DNA from: Megalonaias nervosa
Lineage: Eukaryota; Mollusca; Bivalvia; Unionida; Unionidae
DNA length: 64,000 bases
Direction of reading: 5' to 3'
NCBI GenBank assembly: GCA_016617855.1
Contig: JAECUM010005006.1
Span: forward strand, 62,001 to 126,000
Part shown: positions 1-12,084 of the stretch, piece after piece
Position numbering within the stretch: the stretch's first letter is position 1
Layout: every line of letters starts with the position of its first letter
The notes under the pieces: generated by a model
Told to the model about the DNA's origin: nothing
The model's database searches: none
What the model saw: only the letters and a program-made list of their open reading frames with translations
Program-made: the position numbers and the translations under genes

Positions 1-427
1 GTTTTTTTGTTTTTTTGTTGTTTCCTCACAGTATGCTTCACAGACCCATCATTTTTGTGTTAAGACCACTCTTTATTCTAAATGCCCATCTTATCCTACT
101 TTTTGCAAAGGTTCACCTGTCTGTGTGCAGTTCAGACCAGTCTTTCTTAGATCTGAGGCCAAAAAGTCTAAAATCCGGACACAAAATCAGATTCCGACCT
201 CGTGCGAATTTCAGCTGGAAAAAACTTAGGTCCAAAAAGTTATGTTTTTCCCTCTGTATTTTGTAGTGCAACTAGAACATCCATATTATTTGGTGTCATC
301 ATAAAGCTACATCTGTCTACCTTTCTATAATACCACCCACTTTATTGTGTCATACATGACCTTGACGCTACAGAGCTCAGAAGTAGGCTACCACCTCCTG
401 CCGCGTATATGCAGCGCCAGGGGTTAA
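1..427. mobile_element. possible piggyBac-like terminus
   Basis: The sequence ends at 421-427 with GGGG followed by TTAA; read on the other strand this is TTAA then CCCCTGGCGCTGCATATACG, the kind of TTAA-CCC end that piggyBac elements have. The other end would lie before the window, and no transposase is seen, so this is only a suggestion. Confidence 0.2.
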
Positions 428-1030
428 TGAGTTAAACATTGTGAATGGTTTGCACATGGGATAAGAAAAAAGCCAATGGATTTTTGGGTGTGTTATGAAT
501 CCATGGTCATAACCTTAGTAACAGATAAAAACAAACCACCATGTTTGGTTAAATTCAACAAATAATTTATTTCCCAAGAATACAAAGTGAACATTTAAAA
601 GGAGCATACAGTATTGTGCATTTAATCCCAAATAATCATAGAAGTTCTCTCACTAGTCCAAAAGTATAGTGCTATAATCCTGAATGTCTTTGAATGAATT
701 CACAATAATCCCCAGATAGTGTTTTAGTCCAAAGAGTCCATGAGCAGTTTGTAATGCCAGTGAATCATCTAAATGAACGACTCCACTCAGATTATATCTG
801 AACAAAATGGTAAACAAGTCCAGAATGATATTTAAAGGAGGAATGAATAATCTTGTTGATCTTTACATTATATACATACCCACTTGACCTATGTCACAAG
901 GACTTTTTCTGGGGAATAAAACCTATCATAATGGAAAATTACCTAAAATTGTGAACAGATTTGTCTCCTTAACCATCTAGGGTCATTATCAAGGCAAGGT
1001 CTTGAACCTGAACACAAGTAAACATCTGTT
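428..1030. other. intron upstream of first visible exon, nothing recognised
   Basis: AT-rich intronic DNA without a coding exon, RNA gene or repeat family that I can name. Confidence 0.5.
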
Positions 1031-1650
1031 TATTGCTTACAAATGAGACAAAAAGCAGGCACACAACAAAACTTGATCGGCAATCATGGATTATATTCAA
1101 GCACACAAAATATACATACATAACAGGTCTAAAGGTCAAAAGTCCAGATAATGGACTGAAAGAAGAAAAATTGTTTCTACACAGTAACTTTAGTTTTAAC
1201 GTTACAGACCTGGACTGAACATGGTGAATGTCTTGCTCTTGAAGAAAGGAAGAAGCCTGTTGATTTTGTGATGAACAATGTCAAAGGTTAAGGTTACTTG
1301 AAAAACTGAAAATAGCTTCAGTATAATTGGTTTTTGACCATGTATTTTTACACTTTTGGTAAAGAAAGAAACCTATTAATTTTTGGGGTCCAAAGGTCAG
1401 AGACATTGTTACTGGAACTGAAAGAAGTGGTTTTTGTATCAGTTTAGTTCTAAACCATGCATCTCGACCAAATAAGGTTCTATTTTGGGGTCAAAAGTGA
1501 AGGTTATTGTTACCCTTAGAAAAATGCTTTTGCACAGTAACTTTTCTTCTTGATTAAGTTCTTTGATCAGTGTGGCTGCCTTGCACCAAGGGTAAGAGAG
1601 GAACCTGTAGGTTTGTGGTTTGTAGGTCAAAGATTATTGTCGTGGTAAAT
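1030..1650. repeat. GGTCAAAGGT-type tandem dispersed repeat
   Basis: About five degenerate units of roughly 110-130 bp carry recurring phrases such as GGTCAAAGGTTAAGGTTACT and CACAGTAACTTTAGTTTTAA. From general knowledge, such phrases are abundant in molluscan genomes. No coding potential. Confidence 0.55.
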
Positions 1651-1739
1651 CTGACAAAAAAATAATGGTTAATCACTCAACTATGCTGTACTAGAGCCTG
1701 CATAGAGGACCATAAATATGGGCAGAGCATATGATGTAT

Positions 1740-2000
1740 CCTTACTAATAATAATAATAATGTGGATTTAGTACATTGCCTAATCTTTAGAAGTTTGAGT
1801 GCTTTGCAATATTGGATAACACAGAAAAACATATACAATGACAAGATTTTTTCAAAAAACACCTTGGAATTACAAAACAAAAACGTGCTGACAATTTTTA
1901 AGAGTACTCTTAGACAAGATTACTGTGTCCTTGTGTCTTAAGATCTATGGGCAATTCATTCCACATAGCTGGGCCCTAGTATGCAAAAGAACATCCATAT
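1740..2000 (-). mobile_element. 3' end of a truncated L2/CR1-like non-LTR retrotransposon
   Basis: Read on the minus strand this ends with a phrase about CAAAGCACTCAAACTTCTAA, then AAGATTAGGCAATGTA and an (ATT)n tail at 1746-1763. The same 3' end is present at 54160-54226 in the better-preserved copy on the + strand. Upstream in the element the minus strand encodes GPAMWNELPIDL, the conserved C-terminal motif of L2/CR1-clade RT proteins, with in-frame stops. It is a 5'-truncated dead copy. Confidence 0.75.
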
Positions 2001-2129
2001 GAATGTGTTAATGGACAAATTTTGATAATCAGCAGATTTGGACCATATTTTAAAAAGTTCTGGCATTTGATTTGGGATATTTGAATAGCTTGTGAAAACT
2101 AGCAAACTAGCATTCATTTTTTGGTATCT

Positions 2130-2158
2130 CCCCCACCCCACCCCACCCCCCACCCCCT
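2130..2158. repeat. C-rich (CCCCA)n simple repeat
   Basis: A homopurine-homopyrimidine run of CCCCACCCC units. On the minus strand its runs of G could form a quadruplex, although this is untested. Confidence 0.8.
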
Positions 2159-2159
2159 A

Positions 2160-3555
2160 CTGCATGATACAGGATAATCATTATTTGTTCCTGCCAGCCA
2201 TCCATATTGGGTATTGATGTGGAAACAAGTTTTACCTATATCTGATGTATGGACATTCCAACCTGTGTGATTTTTTGACGCATATTGATTTTGGCTGGAG
2301 CATTGATCTTAACTCCGATTCACCTAAATCCATAACCAGTCGACTGTAAATGCCAGTGATCTACATTTGCTAGACTTTACACGCCATTGAACGATATGCA
2401 GAATCAATATGAACTTGTCAGAGCCAACAGGTCACTGATATCATGCTTAGGTGGGCATAACTGAATCAAGGTTTGATTGTGTCCAGCTTTGACATTTTTG
2501 ATAGAGGAGGAGGAATCATTTATGACAGTGTGATTAACTTTTGAATCGAATACCTGCATTTGTTTGATTGTCCATCAATGTGCACGATCCTACCTGCATT
2601 AGGACAAAAGTACAATATAGGCTGTCTACCGCACACAGTTTTACAGTTACAACGTATCCCTTTTGAAAAATTTAACCTTTTTATTTTAAAGATAGAGAGT
2701 CAGTATGTTTCTGCATAATCTCCCCAGAGTACAGTAATCAGTGGGAACCAGTCTGCTTGAGACCAGAAATGTTATCCTGATGCAGTGATGTGAGGTAATC
2801 AGCTTACAAATGCTGAATGGTATGCAGCAAGCATGTTTGATACCTTACTGTTGTAACCTTCAGAATTTAAGGCCAAAATCAGGACACTTTATGAGGTGTT
2901 AAAGTATTGAAGGGATCAAAGGTGATTTATGATGGCTTTAAAGTCTTTTAACAAAAATTGGGTGACTTTTGATTTTTTTTTTAATTGTTTTACTTGCTTT
3001 ACTCAATGTTTACAGAGGAATGATTTTGGGAAGTTGATACTTGCTCTAGTTCAGTTTGGGTCAAAATGCTGAAACATAAGCTTTCTCTCAGTGTTAAAAA
3101 AAAGACAACTAAAAAACACTGGCTCAGAAATATGAAACTCGGGGAATACACCTCGTGCCCAACTCGGAAACTTGCTCCTTTGGATGAACTTGGCTTTTAG
3201 GAGTATTGGAGAGCAGTCAACAACTTCAAAACCGTGCCACAGAAACTTGAGGTTTGATCCTTCTTGTAGGCTAAAACATGGTTGTTTTGTCATTGCCACA
3301 TTCTAATGCTGGTAAAGAGAAAACATTCTCCATTCTTACAATAAAATTATTCCCGATGAAATAATGATAGAAAACTATTAAGAACCTGTTAAATGTGAAA
3401 CTTAATACTCATGAATATTGTTAGCGGTGGTCACCAGTCGGTGAACGTCTGAATGAAAATATAAATGCTTATGGATTATTTTTTTTAAAATCTTGGCAGT
3501 GAGCTACATAATATACACCTTCCATTATTGAATTGTTATACACTGGCTCGCATTA
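2160..3555. other. intron, nothing recognised
   Basis: No coding exon, RNA gene or named repeat seen in this intronic stretch. Confidence 0.5.
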
Positions 3556-3557
3556 AT

Positions 3558-4700
3558 AAACAGGGTTCGTATAGTCTGGAAAGTTTTTGAGTTGTCATCA
3601 TCGAAATGAAAAGTCTTTGAAATTTAGTCGGACTGAAAAATTCCTTGAATAGTCCTCGAAAATCTGCATTTGTTCTTGAAAAGTACTTGAATTTCAATAA
3701 AGTGATTGCTGGATTGGAAACAGGTGAAAATATAAGGGAAAAAATGGAAGACAGCAAGTGTATTTGTCATTGTTTTCATTGGTTTACTTTCCTATTCTGA
3801 ATTATTTACTTTTCGCGAAACATTAATTGATTAGTACCAGACACAGCTGATAATTTCTAATAAAATTGATGAAATGCATGTCTATTCTATTACTTAAAAT
3901 AGATTGTCAAAAAACATTGATCTTGTCTGTCAAAAATTAATATAGTACTGTTTGAGTGTTCCTGATTATTATAGGGCACTACAGTAGAGTAGAGCCTCTT
4001 TTTTGATTTGGAATAAATTACGTCTTGTGGCTGTGATAAATCGACCATAAAGGAATTTAGTTCATTGAAATTTGGATCACCTATGCTTTCAGAGAAATGT
4101 GTGTTGAACAGTGTATGGTGTAATTGGTATCCATGGGTTAGAGAGGTGAAGGAGAGGTCTAAAGCAATGTATTTACTTCTCTGAAGGAGATAACCATCGC
4201 CAAAATGAGAGAGAATGCACTGAAATCCGATAGCAGAAGTGAGGAGCACACTCAAAACCCTTGTCATATGCAGTTGGTTTGATTTTACCACATAAACCTT
4301 TAACAGAAACAAGCCAGCTTGGATCAGGAGACTGTTGAAAGAGGCAGACAGTCTGTTACAAAGAAGACATTACAGCCAAACTTCAAATTTTAACTCTGGC
4401 CAATGCACACTGAAGGAGAGTAAAAGAATGAGTCATATGCAGGTCTCTGCAAAGATCTGGATGCAAAATTAGAAGACCTGAAGAAGTGTTAGTGTTATGA
4501 ATGACTTGTAAATGCATTTTACCCCTGTAAATGTGTTACAGTTGTATTGTTTACATGAAGAGTTGCCTTATATATGAATTAATTTGAACAGTTAATTAAA
4601 GATGAATGCAGCTTGCTACCCTCCTGTAGATAATGATTATGCTACTTGAAAAGTAAATAAATTGGTCATTAAGAGTCCTTGAATTTTGCTCCCCAAGTTC
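3558..4700. mobile_element. CAGGGTTC-family element fragment
   Basis: The left edge reads CAGGGTTCGTATAGTCTGG, followed by repeated phrases such as AAAGTCTTTGAAATTTAG and CTTGAAAAGTACTTGAAT; another such phrase occurs near 4670. CAGGGTTC termini with repeated 'TTGAAAAGTCCTTGAA' blocks are typical of a common animal DNA-transposon/MITE group. The right end and target duplication are not resolved; the insert at 3890-4312 has no identifiable protein. Confidence 0.4.
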
Positions 4701-5106
4701 AGTCTGAACTATGATTAATCACAATGGCTGAAGAAGTATATTTTCTTTTCTGTCACAGTCTTGGAAACAACCTGTCGGTGACGATCATTCTGACCCTTAG
4801 ACTCCAAAGAAATAGCAAGTTATTAACAGTTGTTAGGAGGAGGAGAATAAGTATGCTACAGTTGTAAGAAATCTTGAGCATCAGTTACAAAATAGTTAGG
4901 TTTTCCTATTATTCAACATTAGACAAAGACATTTTGAGTACAAGTTTGCTCCACAAATAAGACAATTCCAACTACAAGATAATGACTTCACAAACAATTG
5001 ACTGCCAGAATTTCAGTATTGACTATGAGATTTTCATTTTGACTCTTGAGATTTTGGTGACAATGGTCAAATGGCACTTCAGGTTTGAAATTGTTGAGAA
5101 CCCTGA

Positions 5107-5122
5107 TGTGTGTGTGTGTGTG
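5107..5122. repeat. (TG)n microsatellite
   Basis: Eight TG units, 170 bp before the first visible DDX6 exon. Confidence 0.85.
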
Positions 5123-5291
5123 CACACATTTAGTTTTCCTTTGGTTAACATTACAGATTATTGCTCTGTCAATCGCAACCTTGCCCGGCCTACTTGTGAT
5201 TTGGATGTTCACTTCGGAATTGCATTTGCAGTTTGAAACCATTGCAAAACAGAAACTTCAAATTTAATCTAATGAGCTTCCATGTTTTCAG

Positions 5292-5435
5292 CTATGATCA
5301 TTGTGCCCACCAGGGAGTTGGCACTCCAGACTAGTCAGATTTGTAGAGAGCTTGGCAAGCATTTGGGATTGAAAGCCATGGTGACAACAGGAGGAACAAA
5401 TCTTAAGGATGATATTATGAGATTGTATGAACCAG
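5292..5435 (+). CDS. DDX6: DDX6 exon with motifs Ia and Ib (PTREL, TGG)
   Basis: This 144-nt exon follows a ttttcag acceptor and ends before gtgagt. It begins with the last two bases of an Ala codon, so the preceding exon ends in phase 1. The translation begins [17 protein letters not shown] and continues to [17 protein letters not shown], with its last base giving the G of a Val codon completed by the next exon. PTRELALQ is DEAD-box motif Ia and the TGG segment is the conserved GG/motif Ib region; both contact RNA in RecA domain 1. The match to DDX6 (rather than eIF4A or DDX3) rests on the QxSQIC and TTGGTNLxDDIMRL stretch. Helicase core residues here are intact. Confidence 0.95.
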
Positions 5436-7300
5436 GTGAGTAAATGGACAATTTTAGCTTTTTTCTATGTAAACATAGGGAGAAAAAGATATTGCCAAAC
5501 AACCCAAGGTATCTAAATTTGAGTAACAAAGCAACCAAATGTCTCCAGTTCACAGCCTAGACCAGCAGCTGTAACAAGTTTGATTACTATGATGCAGAAT
5601 AAATTAAACAAGTCGTCTAAAAGTTTGTAGGCTGTTCTTGCTGGGTAATAATTTCACAGTATTTGATGCATGTATTTACGAAGTAGAGTCTGTCTTGTGT
5701 AATTCATATCCTGTATCATCTAGCGGTTCGTATCAGGTTAAAGCTAGATGTCAAGCTCACTGTGAAATGCATGTAAACCAGATGAGGTACAACAATTACT
5801 CGAAAGAGATGACTTGAGCATATCTTTCCTTCAAATCACACTCTGTAGCCACCTTTTTTAAACCATCACAAGTACTGATTGTAGTTGTTAAAATCCTTCC
5901 TGATGAGCACCTTTATATTGGTACTTTAAACATGTAGATATTGAGATCTTAAGAAAGCAAATACATCATTGTGATAAATGCCTATTTATTGTATGCTAAT
6001 TTCGACTTTGTTATTGCAATAGGATGGAAGATCATGCAAGAGAACCCATAAAAATGGAGTGCTAACTTTAGTGATTTTTCACATGGATGTAATAATGCCA
6101 TAAAATGAAACTAAATGATACATATAATAAAATAGTTGTTTATTGTTACAAAATAAAGTGTATACTTGTGTAAAGCAGAATAGAGTTGAATTTTGGCATG
6201 TGCTTAACATATATCAGGGAGACAAAAAAACAAATACATTTAAAACTAAGAGTAATTTTTGACTTGTAAATATTAAATTCTACATAGTACAGGGAACAAT
6301 TAGGCAATAATGCTTGCCAAGTGCTACTTGCATATATACAGGAGTCCTACAATGCAAGACATTAATCCCAATATATGGAGGGTAGGGGTGGGGCATATTG
6401 ATACATTGCATAGATTAAAGTCTAATTGCTTTAGGCATACTGTATGTACACTGGTGTATTTTTCCTTACTGATGCATATCCAAGAATAGTCGGGTGGTTG
6501 GATTTTCAAATTGTTAACAGCTGTTAACAGTTGGCTGAAGAGTGATTTTTGCTTAAGAATGCTGAAAGCCAGTTGAACGACATGTTAATATTCTTTAATG
6601 GAAAAAAGATGGCTAATTGCATTGGCCAAATGTGATCAGATATATTCGTGATGGTGAGGAAAATGTACTGAAGTTGATTCAATTTGGCTTTCCATAGGTA
6701 CCATCACTCCTTTTGGCCTGTAGGGGTCTATATTGGCACACCAGTATCATATGTTGGTAACTAGTAATATTTACCTCCGGATTGGTTGCTCAGTAATGCT
6801 CTTCGCACAGTGGTGACAACATTCCATTAACTGCCAGTTTTGGAAACTGCTCTGAACTACAATGATTGATCGGTAGCTTTACATCCGAGCTGCAATGATT
6901 AAAATAAGTAATTTTTCCTTGTCTGGTTCCATGCTTTTTGTGCTCTCCACTCAGTTACACAGTGTATAGCAGGGAATAAAATGAAGTCAGAACCAGACTT
7001 TAATTTTATCAGAGATGGAGGTTAATAATTTTGATGCAGTCTTGCAAGTACCAGAAGTGTGATGTAGTTGTCAATGAAATGTTTTTAATTTGTGTACTTA
7101 TTTATGCAGTGATAAAGTAACATATAGAGGAAAGTAAGTGTCCATAAGAAAAAATATCCCTTGAAAACCTTTAAAAAAAAGTCCTTGAAAAACAAAACTA
7201 CAGTGCAGTATGAACCTTGTGTTTATGTGCTAAGTGAAATTGTTTGAAAGTAACATTTACTTTTTACCTTTATTGCACAGAATGATTGAGACAAGAAGAG
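5436..7300. other. DDX6 intron, little recognised
   Basis: AT-rich intron sequence. A short CAGGGTTC-family-like block (7150-7215, ending TATGAACCTTG) is the only repeat-like piece noticed. Confidence 0.5.
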
Positions 7301-7309
7301 CTGGTGGAA

Positions 7310-7990
7310 TGGTCCATTTCCGGCTGTTGGTTTGCACAAGTTTCTTATGGTTCCTCCTAAACTATTTGGAAGAGTGCTAAGAAACTTTACACATATACAT
7401 TCATCCCATCATCTAATTGTTCCTAAATGAAATTGGTGCGACTCTGATGTTCTGTATGGTAACCATCTTGAAAGTCTTATTGTGACTCTAAAACAGAAAG
7501 TCGTATCAGCATCAGGTTATCACTGGAAGACTTCTTATAATGTCTTGTTCGGTCTAAATTAAAACAATGCAGATATGATGTCCAATATGGTAGCCGTGAT
7601 GGCCATCTTGAAAATCTTGCTGTTGCCACTTCTCAACTGCGAAGTCATTTCAGCATGGGGTTTTCATGAACAGTTTTTCAAAGTGTCTGGTTGGTCTCAA
7701 ATGAAAATGATGCAAACTAATCCTTAATATGGACACCATGGTAGGAGTCATGAAAATGCTGTTATATCTACATTGATGGTATATCAGCATATGGGTTTTA
7801 GTAGTAGATACCTAGTTGGTCCTAAATGAAAATGGTGCAAATTGTACATCCAATATGGCTGCCATGGCTTATCTTGAAAATCTTATTGTGGTTACTTCCC
7901 CTGAATGGATGACTATATTGATACGTTTTCACCAAAAGACTTCCTGTGATGTCTACTTTGTCTTAAACGAGAATTGTTTCAACACTTCAC
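7310..7990. repeat. ~133-bp-period tandem array ('CCAATATGG' family)
   Basis: Five degenerate units recur about every 125-140 bp, each with a version of GGTCCTAAATGAAAATGGTG, CCAATATGG, CCATCTTGAAAATCTT and a phrase like CACCAAAAGACTTCCT (positions near 7420, 7553, 7692, 7817, 7955). The same family appears at 44090-44250, 45390-45720 and 55190-55510. An open frame at 7816-8025 is a by-product of the repeat. Confidence 0.7.
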
Positions 7991-8029
7991 AGTTTAAAGG
8001 AAGAAATGGTCCTATCTTGCATTAATGGG

Positions 8030-9220
8030 CATTTTTTTGCCTAAAATGAGGATCAGTCCCTTCTAGGGTCTCTTATTTCTTCTTTATCTCCCTCCCTTCA
8101 TATTTCTCTTTCCTAACAAGAATGAACAAATCTTAAAATCTGTCGTGCCTGTGGACCCTGTAATATACAGTTGTATGAATAATAAATAGATGGCATCTAG
8201 AATGCCTAAAAACAAACCCCAAACACCAAAAAGTAGGCTTCAAATATTCTTTTTATCTGCATGATCTGTTGATATTTGATATTGTGTTGCCCATAGAATA
8301 TTATATGTGTGTTGCACTCTACAGCAAATGGTACAAATTGCTACATAAAACTCATGATTATGTACAGTAGTAAAATTGTTTTAAGTAGCCATTTTAACTC
8401 TTTTAACAATCATAAATCATGTCTGAATGCAATGGAGAAATTATACATTGACAAGTGTTAATTGCAAACCAAAATTAAGTGAGAATCAAACTTTGGGTGT
8501 AGGGTTGGTTACCAAAATAGACTGCAGGCTTTCCAAGATGACAAACAAATTCATGTTTGAATGCAGAAATAAACTAGAAAACCAAAATCCTTCCAGTAAA
8601 CACAGTCATTAAAATCGGTTCTTTATTGATGTTAATATTTTCGGTTCTTTATTGCTGTTAATATTTTCAAGTCTTGTCAGATATCACCATTCCGATTATA
8701 GATACAAGCTTGATTTTTAAAAAGTTGCTGTTCTAAAATTGTTTTAAAATTTCATAACATATTATTTTTTCAATGTATTAATACAGCCATTAATCACATT
8801 ACAGAATGGAGAAGGAAAAAAATCCATGCAAATCGACCTTTTTTCTCTTGAAGCTGGAAGGAAATATTTAACTTGTGAAATGGAAATATTTTGTGTCAGG
8901 AAGCCACTGGTGACCATACAGAATGTTTCTACACGTAAAATACCTCCTTTAGTTTCCTTAACCGATGTGGATATTCTCAGTCTTTATGCTGAGTATGAAG
9001 CAGTTACAATTTTAGTCTTTGATATGATTATCTGAAGGAGTACTGGTAGTGGCATTTCTACTTTAATTGGCGTGCACCTGAAAACAGCATACAAGTCTAC
9101 TACAAATGGCTGGTATTGTCTTTAAACATAATTCTAAACGTGCTGGGTCAAGACTAGAACAAGCCTTCTGTATTGGGCAGCAGTGACCCCATACTTGAAA
9201 GTTAATTGGGTTTACCTGTA
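8030..9220. other. DDX6 intron, nothing recognised
   Basis: AT-rich intronic DNA. Short open frames show no family resemblance. A short imperfect duplication of 'TCGGTTCTTTATTG' occurs near 8616 and 8641. Confidence 0.5.
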
Positions 9221-9226
9221 CGACTA

Positions 9227-9585
9227 CAGACCTGCCAACCCTTATGGTTTTGCTACAAGTTTTATGGTAATGACCCATAAAATACAGACTTTCAGAATTA
9301 AAAGCACAAATTACAGAAATATCAAGAAGCCATTGAGCTCTTTAGGATCTGGTCTTGCAGTTTGTGAAACTCAACTGGAGGTTATTATGGTTCAAGTACA
9401 TTTTACAAACATTTGAGTTGAACACAATGTTTAGCGTTGCTGCATCCAGTCTTTGAATTACACTTTTAGACTTTTTTTAGCACTTTTTCCAGCTTCAAAA
9501 TAGAATTACATGATATTTTCCTACACTGAAAACTGGTCCAACTTAGGACAAAAATGACTTCCTTACTGAGAAGGCCTTATTTAAG
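9227..9585. mobile_element. hAT-like element, left part, non-autonomous
   Basis: It begins CAGACCTGCCAACCCTTA, the same terminus as the complete element at 12091-12854, and continues with matching internal phrases (AAGCCATTGAG, TGGTCTTGCAGTTTGTG, CCTTACTGAGA). The right terminal repeat is destroyed near 9575. No protein is encoded. Confidence 0.65.
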
Positions 9586-9599
9586 TTTGTCTGGCCTGT

Positions 9600-9949
9600 A
9601 TTCATAGAATTTTACCACTCCAGTGGCCTAGTGGTTAGAGTGTCCGCCTAAGGTGCGGGAGGTCGTGGGTTTGATCCCCGGCAGAGTCATACCAAAGACT
9701 TAACAAAAATGGTACTAACAGCTGCCTCGCTTGGTACTCAGCATTAAGAGGTTAGTGTCAGGACTGGTCGGCCTGGTGTCAGGATAATGTGACTGGGTGG
9801 GACATCATGCTACATGACTGCGGCAGGATGCCCCAGTGCTAGACATCACTGTAAACTGCCACACTGCAGACATCGTAGCGATATGACTGAAAAATGGTTA
9901 AAACGTTAAAAATCCAAATCACACACACTCACACATTCATAGAATTTTA
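9600..9949 (+). mobile_element. tRNA-derived SINE with perfect 15-bp target duplication
   Basis: The 320-bp SINE body (9615-9934) is flanked by identical copies of ATTCATAGAATTTTA at 9600-9614 and 9935-9949. The head has a pol III A box (TGGCCTAGTGGTTAGAG) and B box (GTGGGTTTGATCCCC), followed by a ~230-bp non-tRNA body and a (CA)n-type tail. Copies of the same family lie at 10928, 11811 and 43303. The body may belong to a molluscan SINE superfamily such as V/RUDI or MESC, which I cannot decide by eye. Confidence 0.9.
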
Positions 9950-10037
9950 TGCTTTCAAATATTTTATAGTATTCTTTTAGATTTGGAGGGGAAAAAATAG
10001 GTTGAATGAAGGATCAATTTTCCATTTTTGTTTTCAG

Positions 10038-10132
10038 TTCACATTATTATAGCAACACCAGGAAGAATATTGGATCTGTTGAACAAAAGCCTAGTGAAAA
10101 CGAGCAAATGTGGAATATTGGTGTTGGATGAG
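10038..10132 (+). CDS. DDX6: DDX6 exon with TPGR motif and first half of DEAD box
   Basis: A 95-nt exon after ttttcag and before gtatgt. Joined to the previous exon it reads VHIIIATPGRILDLLNK and ends ILVLDE. ATPGR is motif Ib/TPGR, an RNA-backbone contact; VLDE is the first half of motif II, the Walker B/DEAD box that coordinates Mg-ATP. The exon ends exactly after the GAG codon of DE, in phase 0, and the AD half is 12.5 kb downstream. The piece between TPGR and the DEAD box (NKSLVKTSKCG) is the least conserved part, as is usual in this family. Confidence 0.95.
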
Positions 10133-10927
10133 GTATGTTTTTGAAGCAGAGGAATCCAGAAAACTTGAACCATCACACCTAAATTTTTTGCAGCCTATAT
10201 ATACACACACACAAGCAGACACACAGTCTCTATCTGTAGCAGCCAACCTTGCCTTGGTACACAGGTAACCTGAATGGAGAGGTTCATGTTTTAGTCTAGA
10301 TTCTTGAACAATAACAAATACCATTATCATTATTTCCATGTCTAAAATTTATTAGTAAATTCTGGTAGAAAATGGTTAAATTATAAATTTCTTTGCGCTT
10401 TCCCTCAGTTAATACAGTTTTGCTTGTGTGTATGGTGAGGAGGTAGTTATCACAGCTGCTGGTATATTGCAGCTTGAGCCGAATACACCTAGACCAATAT
10501 ATGGAAAGTATGGAGATGATACACATATCAGCTGTGTTCAAACATTTGTCATGTCTAGCTGAACCACTTTTCCCCATTATGTATTTACTTCTGAATGTGC
10601 TGGAAATTTTGAACCAAAAGAATCTCTTGGGAAGGTTTCTGGAGGAATAAAATGAGTAGCTAGATTAAATGCCTGCTGACATTTTCATCTTGATATTGGA
10701 CAAAGCTCAGGTATTTACATGCACGTGGTGACTATCCATGCATTTTTGTTTCAGACCACAGTGCATTATGCACACATGGATTATGCAGACTTTTCCATAC
10801 TATTGTAATGCTTTTTTATTTTGCAAAAGACTGGTTAACTGCAGTGATTACACTCCAGTTATCCATCAGAAATGAGTTGTTTGAAAGCTGGCTTTGATTT
10901 TTATTTTTTAATATTAAGAAAATATTC
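10133..10927. other. DDX6 intron, nothing recognised
   Basis: Start of the 12.5-kb intron that splits the DEAD box. A short (AC)n run at about 10201-10213 is the only simple repeat; small open frames look random. Confidence 0.5.
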
Positions 10928-11256
10928 GAGACCGCTCCTGTGGCCTAAGTGATTAGAGCATCCACCTCGGATGCAAGAGCTCATGGGTTTGAACCCCGTT
11001 CAAGTCATACCCAAGACTTATAAAATTGGTACTAGCAGCTGCCTCACTTGGTGCTCACCATTAAGAGGTTAGTATTAGGACTGGTCAGCCTGGTGTCAGG
11101 ATAATGTGACTGGGTGGGACGTGATACTACATGTCAGCAGCATGATGCCCTAGTGCTAGACATCACTATAAACTGCCACACTGCAGACGTTGTAGCAATA
11201 TGACTAAAAAAATTCTTAAAGCTACGTTAAGAATCCAAATCTCAAACACACACACA
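10928..11256 (+). mobile_element. tRNA-derived SINE, second copy
   Basis: Begins GAGACCGCTCCTGTGGCC and ends in a CAAACACACACACA tail. The A box is TGGCCTAAGTGATTAGAG and the B box GGGTTTGAACCCC. The body shows the phrases seen in the other copies (GACTGGTCAGCCTGGTGTCA, ATGATGCCCTAGTGCTAGAC). No clear target duplication; the copy is moderately diverged. Confidence 0.85.
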
Positions 11257-11810
11257 ATAACATGGTTGTAGATCTTGCCACGATCTTGATCCCAAACTAG
11301 TGTTATGTAATACTCTGATAGAAAATTGCTGATTAGCTCAAATTTTAAAAACTAAGCAAATTTGTGAAAATATAGTCCTAATCTTATGTGATGAAAACAT
11401 TTAGTACGTTCAGAATCTTATTTCCAACACAAGGGGGGATGCAAGAATGACATTTTTTAAATATTAGTATGTAGAAGAGCTTGAAAATTCTTGATCTCCA
11501 ACTGTTGTTGTGGAATACAATGACAGAAGATTGCTGAATAGGTCAAATTTGAAAAACTAAAGCAAATTCATGGTGAAATTAGTTCTCAATCCTTTCTGAT
11601 GAAAATATTACTACATTCAAAAGCTCATTCCCTGCATCCAACACACACTGGGGCGGGGGTGGGGATCTGCTCCAACAAGACATTTCAGAGCAATATTGAG
11701 GCTTTATTTAAATTCTGAAAATAATACTGGGAGCTTAATCAGTTTAATATTGACATTGATTTGGGCACAATGGATATAAGCAAAATAAGGTATGTTTACA
11801 AATTCACTTG
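11257..11810. other. DDX6 intron, degenerate direct repeat
   Basis: Phrases around 11270-11450 and 11480-11660 resemble each other (GAAAATTGCTGATTAG/AGATTGCTGAATAGG; TGATGAAAACATT/TGATGAAAATATT), an old local duplication of about 200 bp. No gene seen. Confidence 0.4.
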
Positions 11811-12084
11811 CCACTCTGGTGGCCTAAGTGGTTAGAGCATCTACCTCGGATGGGGGAGGTCACGGGTTCAAACCCTTGCCAAGTCATACCAAAGACTTGT
11901 GAAAATGGTACTAGCAGCTGCCTCTCTTGGCTCTCAGCATGAAGAGGTTAGTGTTGGGATAATGCGACTGGGTGGTACATGATGCCACAATGGTAGCTAT
12001 TACTATAAGCTGGCACAACTGCGGACATCATAGCAATATGATTGAAAAACTGTTAAAGCTACATTAAAAATCCAAATCGCACAC
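11811..12084 (+). mobile_element. tRNA-derived SINE, third copy, internally deleted
   Basis: Head with TGGCCTAAGTGGTTAGAG and CACGGGTTCAAACCC boxes; the body lacks the segment that in other copies encodes the GGTCGGCCTGGTGTC stretch. Its CA-rich tail is the target site of the hAT-like element beginning at 12091, so the SINE inserted first. Confidence 0.85.

Noticed and set aside
3890..4312. A 140-codon open frame on the minus strand
   Set aside because: No recognisable domain, lies between CAGGGTTC-family phrases and has no relative in the window; kept only as part of a possible element.
1..5291. Upstream DDX6 exons with Walker A (GTGKS) and Q motif
   Set aside because: I looked for AGxGKx-type coding sequence next to acceptor/donor pairs on the + strand and found none; the exons should lie before the window.
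9615..9690. tRNA gene from the A and B boxes
   Set aside because: The boxes belong to a SINE head: the sequence continues into a conserved non-tRNA body, ends in a CA tail and is bounded by target duplications, and the arms do not give a clean cloverleaf by eye.
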